DNA of 44,549 bases from BMS3ABIN03 sp964418885 (lineage in GTDB: Bacteria; Bacteroidota; Ignavibacteria; Ignavibacteriales; Ignavibacteriaceae), in contig CAYQNW010000024.1 of assembly GCA_964418885.1 (NCBI GenBank), forward strand, positions 1-44,549, written 5' to 3'. Both the position numbers and the translations under genes were made by a program. The notes beneath the pieces were generated by a model. It was given only the letters and a program-made list of their open reading frames with translations. It made no database searches and was not told the DNA's origin. Every line of letters starts with the position of its first letter. Within the stretch, counting starts at the first letter, position 1. Positions 7,241 through 15,838 of this stretch are shown one piece after another.

Positions 7241-8403
7241 TTTCCTTTAACGAGATTTTTTTTATTCTTATAAAGATTCAATATATATTCAGTATCTTCA
7301 AATGCTTCATTCATTTTCTCAAAATCCTTTTTACTCAAAAAAGAATATGTTGAATCACTTTCATCAATACCTTTAGGCAAAATGATATATTCTTTTCCTT
7401 TACTTGTCATACCTTTAAAGACCCATGTTGGTATGTAAGAAACATTCTTAATGTAAATTGAATCTGTGTTCCTATTCTTTACAAATTGGATACTTAAGAT
7501 CAATCCTGCATCTGAATATCGCCATCTCTGGTTCGAGATGAAATTCCCCATCGAGTAAGCAACTAAACCTGTATCCAGCTTAGCTGAATCGGTTTTGAAA
7601 TAATCAACAGGCTGAATAACGTGCGGATGACCGCCAATGATTATATCTGCACCGAATTCAATCGTTTTATTCACCACTTTCTTTTGATAAGGAACTGGCA
7701 ATCTTTTATATTCATCACCATAGTGAAAATGAACAAGAACTATTTCGGCTCCTTTTTTCCTTGCATTTTTAATATCTTTTTTTATCAGATCAAAATCGAT
7801 CATGTTGATTAAATAATTCTTCCCTTTTGGAATTGGTACATCGTTAGTGCTGAATGTGTACGCAAGCACTGCAAACCTGGTATTTTTGAGATCGAAAATC
7901 CTGATGGAATCCCTGTCTTTTTGAGATGTAAAAGTACCGGTATAATTTATTCCAATCTCATTGATTTTTTTAATTGTACGAAGGACTCCTTTTTCTCCCT
8001 GATCTAGTGCATGGTTATTTGCAGTAACAAGAAGATCAAATCCAGCATCTTTGATTGCGTCTAAAAATGCATTGGGCGTATTGAAGAAAGGATAACCACT
8101 GTAATTTTTAGACTTTCCTGCAAGAACAGTTTCAAGGTTCCCTAATGTAAAATCCGAAGTACTGAGATATTTCTTAACTTCTCTGAAAACACCAGAAAAA
8201 TCGAAACTATCGGCTTCTACACGTGCATAATTAAATTGAACGGAATGGCACATTAAATCGCCAACAACAGAAATATTTAATGTTGAGAGTGAATCCCTGT
8301 GTTCAAGTAATTGAACTGGAATATGCTGTGCTTCTATCCTTCCCGTTTGGGAAAGAAAAAAAGCAAGAAAGATTAGTATTAAGAATCTGTTAGATTTAAT
8401 CAT
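7237..8403 (-). CDS. CapA-family metallophosphatase-like protein
   Basis: This 388-residue protein is a member of the CapA/PGA_cap family, named after the poly-gamma-glutamate synthesis protein, with a calcineurin-like metallophosphoesterase fold. Visible family blocks are NISVVGDLMCHS near residue 45, TLGNLETVLAGK, VTANNHALDQGEKG, VLVHFHYGDEY and IIGGHPHVIQPV, which supply the Asp, Asn and His residues that normally bind two metals. An N-terminal hydrophobic signal (FLILIFLAFFLSQTG) predicts export. No pgs/cap operon surrounds it, so capsule synthesis is not implied. Its coupling to a glycosidase-like lipoprotein suggests cell-surface polymer turnover. Start ATG at 8403. Confidence 0.85.
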   Translation of the reverse strand: MIKSNRFLILIFLAFFLSQTGRIEAQHIPVQLLEHRDSLSTLNISVVGDLMCHSVQFNYARVEADSFDFSGVFREVKKYLSTSDFTLGNLETVLAGKSKNYSGYPFFNTPNAFLDAIKDAGFDLLVTANNHALDQGEKGVLRTIKKINEIGINYTGTFTSQKDRDSIRIFDLKNTRFAVLAYTFSTNDVPIPKGKNYLINMIDFDLIKKDIKNARKKGAEIVLVHFHYGDEYKRLPVPYQKKVVNKTIEFGADIIIGGHPHVIQPVDYFKTDSAKLDTGLVAYSMGNFISNQRWRYSDAGLILSIQFVKNRNTDSIYIKNVSYIPTWVFKGMTSKGKEYIILPKGIDESDSTYSFLSKKDFEKMNEAFEDTEYILNLYKNKKNLVKGN

Positions 8404-8406
8404 AAA

Positions 8407-8447
8407 TAAAAAAATAAGGCTGAATTAATAAATTAATCCAGCCTTAT
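8407..8447 (-). terminator. Rho-independent terminator after the histone H1-like gene
   Basis: On the minus strand a long stem, pairing ATAAGGCTGGATTAAT with ATTAATTCAGCCTTAT (one G.U pair, small loop), is followed by a run of seven T. It lies between the hc1-like stop and the CapA-like start and so separates the two transcription units. Confidence 0.8.
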
Positions 8448-8471
8448 ACTCACTAAATAATTTGGAACAAA

Positions 8472-8672
8472 TTACAAGCCGCGCGTCTTCTGTTCTTTTC
8501 TTTCAGCCTTAACATCCTGTACATCTTTTCTAACATCCTGGCACATTTTCCTTAGTTCACTAAGACCTTTTCTAACACGTGTGCCTGCAGCCGATTGACC
8601 TTTTTCATAAAACTTATGAAAATCGGTTTCGAGTGTTTGTATGAAATCAACAAGTTGTTTGAATTTATCCAT
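8472..8672 (-). CDS. Histone H1-like DNA-binding protein (Hc1 type)
   Basis: This 66-residue, lysine/arginine-rich protein resembles the Hc1-like histone H1 proteins widespread in Bacteroidota. The helical core TDFHKFYEKGQSAAGTRVRK (residues 16-35) and the following GLSELRKMCQDVRKDVQDVK are the family's typical blocks. These proteins bind DNA and are thought to help compact the nucleoid. A strong Shine-Dalgarno, GGGAGGG, lies four bases before the ATG, implying efficient translation. The gene begins 29 bases after the Fe-S protein stop and ends at a clear terminator. Confidence 0.8.
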   Translation of the reverse strand: MDKFKQLVDFIQTLETDFHKFYEKGQSAAGTRVRKGLSELRKMCQDVRKDVQDVKAERKEQKTRGL

Positions 8673-8701
8673 TGTTCCCTCCCGTAAGGTTAATGATTAT
8701 G

Positions 8702-10696
8702 TTAGTTAGTATTTTCCAGAACTAATTCTGCAATATCTTTTACTTCTATTTGTTCTGATTTTTCAAAATGTTTGACACCATCTGTCAGCATCGTCATACA
8801 AAAAGGACATGCAGAAGCGATCTTTTCAGCTCCGGTTTCAATAGCTTCTTTCGTTCTTTCAATATTAATCTTACCACCTTCTTCATCTTCAAGGAACATT
8901 CTTCCGCCTCCTGCACCACAGCAAAAGCCTCTGCTTTTATTTCTTTTCATCTCAAGATAATCAATTCCATGTAAATTCTTAAGTGAATTACGTGGGGATT
9001 CGTAAACATCATTATATCTGCCAAGGTAACAAGAATCGTGATATGTAAGTTTTTGCTTGTTACCTTCAGTTTTTAATTCAATCATCTTTTTATCAATCAT
9101 TTCCTCAATTAACTGGGAATGATGCATAACTTCAAAATTTCCACCAAATTGTTTGTACTCATTACTGAGAGAATGAAAGCAATGAGGACAAGCTGTAACA
9201 ATTTTTTTAACGTTATATCGGTTCAAAGTTTCAATATTTTCTATCATCATCATCTGGGCTAAATACTCATTTCCAAGTCTTCTTGCAGTATCACCATTGC
9301 ATTTTTCCTCAGAACCTAATATTCTGAAGCTAATATTAGCTTTTTGCATCAATTTAGCAAATGCCTGAGAAACTTTTTTGTACCGTTCATCAAAAGAACC
9401 GGCGCATCCTACCCAGAATAAAATCTCACAATCCGGGTCCTCCTGCATAGTTTTTACGCCTAAATCCTTTGCCCATTCAGCTCGATCAGCTGCATTAAAT
9501 GCCCACGGAGTAAAATTTGTCTCTATACTTTTAAATACTGCATTCAGATTTGATGGAAAGGAAGATTCAGATAAAACGAGGTTTCTCCGCATATCTACTA
9601 TAGAATCTAAGTGTTCTATCATCACTGGACATTCCTGAACACAGGCATTACAGGTTGTACATTGCCAGAGAACTTTATCATCAATATAATCGTGTACAAG
9701 TGTTTTTTCGAATTGTTCGTCCTCAACAATTCCATTTGTTAGCAATGGGGCTTTATCCGAAGTTCTTTTCCTTATCTGAATGAAAATATCCCTCGGAGAT
9801 AACGATTTTCCAACATTATTGGCTGGACAAACATCCGTGCATCTACCACACTCAGTACACGAATATCCATCTAAAATCTGCTTCCAGGAGAGATGATCGA
9901 TATCGGCAACACCAAAGTTTTCAGCATTTTCGTCTTCAAGATCCAACGGTTTGAGCGTATTTCTAATGCCATCGAGATTTGAAAAATATACATTCGGAAT
10001 AGAGGTAAGCACATGTAGATGTTTTGAATATGGAAGAAAATTAAGGAAAGAAAAAATCAAAATAATATGTGTCCACCAGCTTATTTCGTACATATTCTCA
10101 GCAGATTGCACAGATCCATACAGAATATTGCTTAATGCTTCAGAAACCGGTTTTAATTCATAATTATGTAATCCACCGTTAATATATATTGAAGCGCTAT
10201 ACTGTAAATACATTGTAATAACAACAAAGAAAATCAGTAATAATATTACAGCAGCATCTAATTCTGCACTTTTATCAAGTTGAAGACGCGGGACTTTGAA
10301 CACAAATCTTCTTAATAACGCTAAGAAAATTGAAAGTATTACTAGCAAACCCAGAATATCAGTAACAATAGTAATCAGTGAATAAACGGGTCCTAAAAAT
10401 CTAAGTGAAAATGCTGAGTAGAATCCCTGAATAATAGCTTCAATCACTGCGAAGAGAAAGATTATAAATCCCCAGAATATAAGGAAATGCAGCAATCCAG
10501 CTAAAGGTTGTCTTAGTAGTTTTGATTGCCCGAATGCAATTCTCAGAACCTTCTTAATCCTTGCCCCCATATTTTGAAATCTTTGATCTTTCTTTTTTGC
10601 AACCAGCATATAACGGAGGAGATTTCTGCAGCTATAGAAGAAAAAGACAAAGGCAGAAATAAATACAACAATAAAGATGATATTTTTAATTGTCAT
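8702..10696 (-). CDS. Membrane-bound heterodisulfide-reductase-like Fe-S oxidoreductase
   Basis: This 664-residue protein has a NarI-like membrane part (residues 1-230, about five or six helices, with H70, H210 and H226/H228 as candidate heme-b ligands). It is fused to a soluble HdrD/GlpC-like part. Two [4Fe-4S] sites are complete: C280/C283/C286/C290 and C346/C349/C352/C356. Two cysteine-rich CCG-type domains follow, marked by GSEEKCNGD with TACPHC, and YHDSCYLG with GFCCGAGGG and SACPFC. The architecture matches enzymes proposed to pass electrons between electron-transfer flavoprotein and menaquinone. No etfAB is in the window, so the partner is unknown. It starts 20 bases after bioY. Confidence 0.8.
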   Translation of the reverse strand: MTIKNIIFIVVFISAFVFFFYSCRNLLRYMLVAKKKDQRFQNMGARIKKVLRIAFGQSKLLRQPLAGLLHFLIFWGFIIFLFAVIEAIIQGFYSAFSLRFLGPVYSLITIVTDILGLLVILSIFLALLRRFVFKVPRLQLDKSAELDAAVILLLIFFVVITMYLQYSASIYINGGLHNYELKPVSEALSNILYGSVQSAENMYEISWWTHIILIFSFLNFLPYSKHLHVLTSIPNVYFSNLDGIRNTLKPLDLEDENAENFGVADIDHLSWKQILDGYSCTECGRCTDVCPANNVGKSLSPRDIFIQIRKRTSDKAPLLTNGIVEDEQFEKTLVHDYIDDKVLWQCTTCNACVQECPVMIEHLDSIVDMRRNLVLSESSFPSNLNAVFKSIETNFTPWAFNAADRAEWAKDLGVKTMQEDPDCEILFWVGCAGSFDERYKKVSQAFAKLMQKANISFRILGSEEKCNGDTARRLGNEYLAQMMMIENIETLNRYNVKKIVTACPHCFHSLSNEYKQFGGNFEVMHHSQLIEEMIDKKMIELKTEGNKQKLTYHDSCYLGRYNDVYESPRNSLKNLHGIDYLEMKRNKSRGFCCGAGGGRMFLEDEEGGKINIERTKEAIETGAEKIASACPFCMTMLTDGVKHFEKSEQIEVKDIAELVLENTN

Positions 10697-10716
10697 TATT
10701 AAAATATTAACATAAT

Positions 10717-11292
10717 CTAAGGTAGAGTTTCATATTTCTTAGAAATTCCAAAATAAATATTTGCAGCAATAAATATTTTTAGTGCCATCCAGAACGTGAA
10801 TATTGCTGCTCCGGCTAAGACTGCCTTTTCTAAATCTTGTAAATAAAAAGTAAAAAGAAACAAAGTTCCTGTAAAAATAATCAGTAAATTACCTGCAACC
10901 ATCGAAAGAATAACGCCAATATAACTCTTATATTTCTGAATTAGATACCCTGTCAGGAATGCTCCCAGGGGAAATGCTAACAAATAACCGCCTGTTGGTC
11001 CGAGTAAAATTCCCACACCAAGAGTTCCGCCTGCAAATACCGGTAAACCAATTGCTCCTGCAGCAATATAAATAAGCTGGCTGTAAGCACCATTTTTTGG
11101 TCCAAGCAATGCACCGGCTAATAGCACAATCATCGTCTGGAGAGTAAATGGAACCGGATTGACGGGAATTGCAACCTGTGCACCGATTAAAGTAAGAAGT
11201 GAAAAAGAGAGAATCCAGAATATCTGCGATGTTTTCAAAGCCGAAATAAAATTCAGCAGCACATTGGTTTTAGCATTTTCTTTAATTGCCAT
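10717..11292 (-). CDS. bioY: Biotin transporter BioY (ECF S component)
   Basis: This 191-residue protein has about six hydrophobic helices and BioY hallmarks: VNPVPFTLQTMIVLLAGALL at about residues 45-64 and LGPTGGYLLAFPLGAFLTGY at about 102-121. BioY is the substrate-binding integral membrane component for biotin uptake. It works alone or with a shared energising module (EcfA/EcfT), which is not encoded here. It lies seven bases after the alpha/beta hydrolase and 20 bases before the Fe-S protein, so the three are probably one operon. No biotin-responsive riboswitch or operator was recognised upstream. Confidence 0.9.
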   Translation of the reverse strand: MAIKENAKTNVLLNFISALKTSQIFWILSFSLLTLIGAQVAIPVNPVPFTLQTMIVLLAGALLGPKNGAYSQLIYIAAGAIGLPVFAGGTLGVGILLGPTGGYLLAFPLGAFLTGYLIQKYKSYIGVILSMVAGNLLIIFTGTLFLFTFYLQDLEKAVLAGAAIFTFWMALKIFIAANIYFGISKKYETLP

Positions 11293-11299
11293 TTGTTCC

Positions 11300-12133
11300 T
11301 CAATTCAAATTAGATTTAAGAAATGTTTTTGTCTTTGCAAGTAAACTTTCAAACTTAGGATTGCTTACCTCGAAAGGATGTTTAATATCATAAGTGTGAC
11401 CAACTGCGGGAATAAAATATGTTTCCGTTAAATCTTTGTTCGACCAATCGTAAATCATTTTTGCTTCTTCAATCGAAACTGTTAAATCCTGTTCACCGTG
11501 AGCTATTAAAAGTGGTTTATTCAAACTTTTAACGGCTTGTTCCATGTTCAATGTTGAGTTCTTGTTATTTTCTATATCTTTTAACAATGAAGTATCCAAT
11601 CTCATTACCTCGTTGGTTCTTGAATTTACAACCTCGAAGAATCCGTTTTTAATCCATTCTTCTTTTTGTCTTTGTGTAAATCTATCAAGTATCGCAATTG
11701 ATGACCACGTAGCAACAGCTTTTACTTCATTTCTTTCCGATCCAACAAATAATGAAATTGCCCCACCTCGACTATGTCCTATAATTCCAATTCCTTTCCC
11801 GGATGTTTCACCAAAAAATCCATCCCGGTAAGCATTAATAATTTCATTTAATTCTGAAACTTCGAGTGATAATGTATTTTTTGCAAACTTGTCCGGTTCA
11901 TCAAATTCAAGCAGATTTTTGCCAACGCCGCAATGTGAAAAATTAAAAGTAATTACAGAAAAACCATTTTGTGAAAAATAATCGCCTAAATACGGCACAA
12001 AACCCCAATCCTTAAATCCTTTAAATCCGTGCACATAAATGATACAAGGCGAGTTTTGCAGTTTATCGATTCCGTATGCAGTAATTCTAAGAACATCATT
12101 TTTCCCCGTTTGAAGTATAAAATTATCACTCAT
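11300..12133 (-). CDS. Alpha/beta hydrolase, serine-peptidase/esterase-like
   Basis: This protein of about 277 residues has the alpha/beta-hydrolase fold. Directly visible are IIYVHGFKGF (oxyanion-hole region), the nucleophile elbow GHSRGG, the acid strand LLIAHGEQDLTV and the base region VGHTYD, giving a plausible Ser-Asp-His triad. Substrate is unknown: relatives include peptidases and esterases. Its position just upstream of bioY invites the idea of a BioH-like role, but no sequence feature supports this specifically. Start ATG at 12133 was preferred to a TTG three codons earlier. Neither has a strong ribosome-binding site. Confidence 0.8.
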   Translation of the reverse strand: MSDNFILQTGKNDVLRITAYGIDKLQNSPCIIYVHGFKGFKDWGFVPYLGDYFSQNGFSVITFNFSHCGVGKNLLEFDEPDKFAKNTLSLEVSELNEIINAYRDGFFGETSGKGIGIIGHSRGGAISLFVGSERNEVKAVATWSSIAILDRFTQRQKEEWIKNGFFEVVNSRTNEVMRLDTSLLKDIENNKNSTLNMEQAVKSLNKPLLIAHGEQDLTVSIEEAKMIYDWSNKDLTETYFIPAVGHTYDIKHPFEVSNPKFESLLAKTKTFLKSNLN

Positions 12134-12273
12134 GCAGATCAAATATGAGCATTAAACAATGAAAAGTCAAGATTTTGAGTAATAATTAAATGTTATGAAC
12201 ATTCCCCAATTTGATCAAAATTTCTGTTTTTCTAATTTTACTATGGTAAATTTTTTAAGTATTATAAAACATT

Positions 12274-13035
12274 ATGGTTGAGCCTGTAAGTCTTTTAGTA
12301 ATTCCTTCAATCGATATTAAACACGGAAAATCAGTTCGTGTCGTACAGGGAATACCTGAACTTGATTGTTATCAGTATGGTGATGATCCTGTAGATATGG
12401 CCCGGATCTGGCGTGCTGAAAATGCCAAATTAATTCATATAGTAGATTTTGACGGCGCGCATGATCATTCAAGAAGAAATTTTTCTGTTGTAGAAGAGAT
12501 TTGTTCATCAGTGGTTATTCCCGTTGAGTTTGCTGGTGGAATAAGAACGATGGAAGATGCAGATCTGATAATGCAGACCGGGATTTCACGACTTGCTATA
12601 AATACTATGGCTATTGAAAACAGACAGGAGTTTATCAAAGTATTTGAAAAATACGGGCCGACAAAGGTTTGTATATCATTGGATATAAGAGATGATCAGC
12701 TACTTGTTCGGGGAAGAAGTGTGAAGTCAGGTTTATCTTATGTAGATTTCACAAAAGAAATGGTAGATATTGGCGTTGACAGGTTTTTAGTCTGCGATAT
12801 CTCTCATAATGGAATGCTTGAAGGACCCAACATAGAACTTTCTGAACATATTGCAGAGACGACAGGTGCTAAGGTTACACATTCGGGCGGAATAAGAAAT
12901 AAAGATGAATTGATTGATATACAAAAGCTTTTACGACATGGAATTGATTCTGTTATTGTAGGAAGAGCTTTGTATGAAAACAGATTTCCCTGTCAGAAAC
13001 TATGGCGTGTTGCCGAGTCTGGTATATTTAACTAA
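12274..13035 (+). CDS. HisA-like phosphoribosyl isomerase, divergent
   Basis: This 253-residue protein is a half-barrel-repeat TIM barrel of the HisA/HisF family. HisA isomerises ProFAR to PRFAR in histidine synthesis. The paired catalytic aspartates are kept (D14 in IPSIDIKHGK, D137 in ISLDIRDD), as are two phosphate-binding loops, AGGIR (87-91) and SGGIR (204-208). Two usually conserved places differ: the DI-DGT segment reads DISHNGML (D175, N179, M181), and the first-half phosphate loop reads LAINTMAI instead of the common IGT-type sequence. No other his gene is present, and the next genes are a cyclic-nucleotide-binding protein and a stress protein. It may be the cell's HisA or a paralogue with another sugar-phosphate substrate. 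Confidence 0.7.
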   Translation: MVEPVSLLVIPSIDIKHGKSVRVVQGIPELDCYQYGDDPVDMARIWRAENAKLIHIVDFDGAHDHSRRNFSVVEEICSSVVIPVEFAGGIRTMEDADLIMQTGISRLAINTMAIENRQEFIKVFEKYGPTKVCISLDIRDDQLLVRGRSVKSGLSYVDFTKEMVDIGVDRFLVCDISHNGMLEGPNIELSEHIAETTGAKVTHSGGIRNKDELIDIQKLLRHGIDSVIVGRALYENRFPCQKLWRVAESGIFN

Positions 13036-13043
13036 ATTACATT

Positions 13044-13601
13044 ATGATTATGAAAGAAGAAAAAAATAAAGCGGTACACAGCAGCTTCTGGGCAAATATT
13101 TTTCATCAAGCTGATGAGAAAGCAGATTTAAAATTATCTTTACTTTCTATCCCTCTGTTTGATTCCCTTGATAAAAAAGACCTTAATAATTTACTGAATA
13201 TTACTCATAACAGAAGTTATCTTGCAGGTGAATATGTTTTTTACCAGGGCGATCCGGGAATAGGACTCTATCTAATCAGAGAAGGTGAAGTTCAGATTGT
13301 AAGAGAAGATGAAGGCGGAAATTCTATCATACTCGCCACATTATCAAAAGGTGATTTTTTTGGCGAGCTTGCTTTAGTAGATGGAGAAAAAAGATCTGCA
13401 ACAGCAATTGCAATTACAGACGTTCGAGCGGCTGTTATCTTCAAACCGGATCTTGATGAATTTATTTTAAAATACCCGAAAAAAGGCATAAGAATTTTAA
13501 ATGGAATATCACAAATTGTAGTAACCAGGCTAAGATCATTGAACGAAGATTTTTTCTCACTTCAAAGTCATAAAAAAAACGGAGGAAAACATGGAACCTG
13601 A
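13044..13601 (+). CDS. Cyclic-nucleotide-binding domain protein without DNA-binding domain
   Basis: This 185-residue protein is essentially one CRP-type cyclic-nucleotide-binding domain. The beta-roll reads GEYVFYQGDPGIGLYLI, followed by the phosphate-binding cassette FFGELALVDGEKRSATA, with Glu and Arg in place for binding a cyclic nucleotide. No helix-turn-helix follows, so it is not a CRP-like transcription factor by itself. The C-terminal helix probably pairs with a partner. The ATG at 13044 or the one at 13050 could be the start. Its end overlaps the universal stress protein by 11 bases, suggesting joint control and perhaps a physical link. Confidence 0.8.
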   Translation: MIMKEEKNKAVHSSFWANIFHQADEKADLKLSLLSIPLFDSLDKKDLNNLLNITHNRSYLAGEYVFYQGDPGIGLYLIREGEVQIVREDEGGNSIILATLSKGDFFGELALVDGEKRSATAIAITDVRAAVIFKPDLDEFILKYPKKGIRILNGISQIVVTRLRSLNEDFFSLQSHKKNGGKHGT

Positions 13602-14085
13602 TATTAAAAAAGTACTCGTACCAATTGATTTTTCCGACTACTCAAAGGCGGCTTTAAAATATGCAGTGAACTTTGCAAAAATGTTTAAATCCGAAATGAT
13701 CCTGATTTATGTTGTGGAACCGGTAATTTATCCTCCGGATTTCAGTATGGGACAGATTGCAATTCCATCAGTGAATACAGAATGGGATGTTAAGGCAAAA
13801 GAAGAATTAAATAAATTAGCATCAAATGAAATTCCTAAAGAAATTAGAGTAACTACATTAATTAAAACGGGTAAGCCATTTTTAGAAATTATAGATACTG
13901 CTGCTGAATTAGATACAGATATTATTATAATTGCAACACATGGTCATACAGGAGTTGAACATATTCTGTTTGGTAGTACTGCAGAAAAAGTTGTTAGAAA
14001 AGCTCCCTGCCCTGTACTTACATTAAGAGAGCCGATAAAAGGTTATATGTTTAAAGAAGATATGAAGAACGGAAATAAAGCCTAA
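13591..14085 (+). CDS. Universal stress protein, UspA family
   Basis: This 164-residue protein starts with KKVLVPIDFSDYSKAALKYA, the classic UspA opening, and ends with GHTGVEHILFGSTAEKVVRK. This contains the complete G-x2-G-x9-G-(S/T) ATP-binding signature, so it probably belongs to the ATP-binding subclass. Such proteins respond to nutrient and oxidative stress. A strong GGAGG site lies about five bases before the ATG, inside the end of the preceding gene. It converges on the polyprenyl synthase gene with one base between the stop codons and no evident terminator. Confidence 0.92.
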   Translation: MEPDIKKVLVPIDFSDYSKAALKYAVNFAKMFKSEMILIYVVEPVIYPPDFSMGQIAIPSVNTEWDVKAKEELNKLASNEIPKEIRVTTLIKTGKPFLEIIDTAAELDTDIIIIATHGHTGVEHILFGSTAEKVVRKAPCPVLTLREPIKGYMFKEDMKNGNKA

Positions 14086-14086
14086 C

Positions 14087-15067
14087 TCAGTTATTTCGGT
14101 CTATTACAAAATTCACGAGAGCTTCAAGGGCAATTTTACTTTGTGAATCCGGCAGTATTGATAATTTTTCTATCGCCTGTCCCGAATAATATTTTGCTTT
14201 GTCGACAGCATAATCAATCCCACCATTTCTTTTAACAAAATCTATAACCTCACTTACACCCTGTCTTTTCTTGCCGTTCTTTATTATATGTCTTATTTGA
14301 GAAGCTTCTTTTTTATCGACTTTACTTAGCGAATAAATCAGAGGCAGAGTAATTTTCTTTTCTTTAATATCACCGCCAACAGGCTTTCCTATATTTTTGT
14401 AAGTGCCTTCATAATCTAAAATGTCATCTCTTATCTGAAATGCCAGTCCAATTGATTGACCAAATGATTTCATCGCTTTATGAAATTCTCTATTATCAGT
14501 TGCACTGAGAGCACCAATTTCGCAACAGGTTTCTAGTAACGAAGCAGTTTTGTCTGAGATCACCCTAAAATAAGTCTCTTCATCTATATCTAACTTTCGC
14601 GTTTTACGAATCTGGAGTAGTTCACCTTCAGACATTCGCTTTACCGTATCAGTAATAACCTTAAGGAAATCATAATCTTTACCATCAACGGCAATCATTA
14701 ATCCTCTTGACAAAAGATAATCCCCCATCAGGACAGCTACTTTATTCTTAAATAAAGCGTTTATAGACCAAACTCCTCTTCTTTTATCTGCATTATCGAC
14801 AACATCATCGTGAACTAACGTTGCTGTATGAAGAAGCTCGACCAGAACGGCACCACGATAACTTCTTTCGGTTATACCACCAGCAATTTTAGCAGAAAGC
14901 AACACAAGCAGAGGTCTGATCTTTTTTCCTTTTTGCCTGATGATATAACGTGCTACGAGATCAACTAAACCTACATCAGAGCGTATCGATTCTTTGAACA
15001 ATTGATTGAACTTTTCTAATTCTGATTTTATCGGGTGACTTATTTCGGAAAGGCGTGCTTTTATCAC
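14087..15067 (-). CDS. Polyprenyl diphosphate synthase (long chain)
   Basis: This 326-residue trans-prenyltransferase extends allylic diphosphates with isopentenyl diphosphate to make the side chain of menaquinone. The first aspartate-rich motif, LVHDDVVDNADKRRG, and the second, FQIRDDILDYEG, are both complete, and GKKIRPLLVLLSA near residue 50 is the usual substrate-binding block. Chain length cannot be set from the sequence, so ispB/hepT-type naming is avoided. It starts at GTG, overlapping the tatC stop in a GTGA junction, and is third in a glyA-tatC-synthase unit. A quinone made here would suit the membrane Fe-S oxidoreductase of the window (inference). Confidence 0.9.
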   Translation of the reverse strand: MIKARLSEISHPIKSELEKFNQLFKESIRSDVGLVDLVARYIIRQKGKKIRPLLVLLSAKIAGGITERSYRGAVLVELLHTATLVHDDVVDNADKRRGVWSINALFKNKVAVLMGDYLLSRGLMIAVDGKDYDFLKVITDTVKRMSEGELLQIRKTRKLDIDEETYFRVISDKTASLLETCCEIGALSATDNREFHKAMKSFGQSIGLAFQIRDDILDYEGTYKNIGKPVGGDIKEKKITLPLIYSLSKVDKKEASQIRHIIKNGKKRQGVSEVIDFVKRNGGIDYAVDKAKYYSGQAIEKLSILPDSQSKIALEALVNFVIDRNN

Positions 15068-15813
15068 GATTTTTTAGAGGAATATTTAGAAATTAATATA
15101 CTTATTTCGTACAAGAGAACCAATGGAACAGCAAGTATAACTTGCGAAACCGGGTCGGTACCTGGGGTTAAAATAGCTGCGAAGAATAAAATAATTACGA
15201 TAGCATGTTTCCGATATCTTCTCATAAAAGCAGGAGTTAGAATACCAATTTTTGTTAGGAAAAAAGAAACCATCGGAAGTTCGAACACTAATCCGGCAGC
15301 AAGCATAACACTGATAATTATGTTCATATATTCATCAATAGCGAATTGATTTTTTATCGCTTCCGAACCGAATTGTTCTGCAAATTTTAAAGCCATAGGA
15401 AGCATTATAAAATATGCAAATGCAATTCCGCTAAGAAAACAGAAAGATGAAAAAATAACTATCGAAAGGATATATTTCTTTTCAGTTTTTTTTAGTGCCG
15501 GTGAGATAAATTTCCAGAGCTGATAAAAAATGTTTGGAATACTTAATACAATTCCTACTATGATCGCCACCTGAACATAAAGAAATAATTGCCCGAATGG
15601 TCTTAGATTCTGAAGTTCTGCTCCGCTATCTCTGGCAGGTTTTAATAAAACTACATCTATCAACTGGTCGATGAAAATCCACGCGATGATTGTGCCAATG
15701 ACAATTCCTATAAGCGAGTAAATTATCCGCCATCTCATTTCCTCGAGATGATCGAGAAATGACATTTCCCCTTCATTTCCACCAACTTCTTCGTCTATAT
15801 CATCTTCGGACAT
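15064..15813 (-). CDS. tatC: Twin-arginine translocase subunit TatC
   Basis: This 249-residue membrane protein has the six-helix layout of TatC, the receptor for twin-arginine signal peptides. The family opening FLDHLEEMRWRIIYSLIG is present at about residues 19-36, and FQLWKFISPALKKTEKKYI lies in the first periplasmic/cytoplasmic loop region. No tatA or tatB is in the window. It lies 25 bases after glyA and overlaps the polyprenyl synthase by 4 bp. Start ATG at 15813. Confidence 0.93.
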   Translation of the reverse strand: MSEDDIDEEVGGNEGEMSFLDHLEEMRWRIIYSLIGIVIGTIIAWIFIDQLIDVVLLKPARDSGAELQNLRPFGQLFLYVQVAIIVGIVLSIPNIFYQLWKFISPALKKTEKKYILSIVIFSSFCFLSGIAFAYFIMLPMALKFAEQFGSEAIKNQFAIDEYMNIIISVMLAAGLVFELPMVSFFLTKIGILTPAFMRRYRKHAIVIILFFAAILTPGTDPVSQVILAVPLVLLYEISILISKYSSKKS

Positions 15814-15838
15814 TTTGAGTCAGCTTTTTGTTTTAGTA

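Noticed and set aside
10717..12273. Biotin-responsive regulatory element upstream of bioY
   Set aside because: No recognisable BirA/BioR-type operator or riboswitch was found in the short gaps here.
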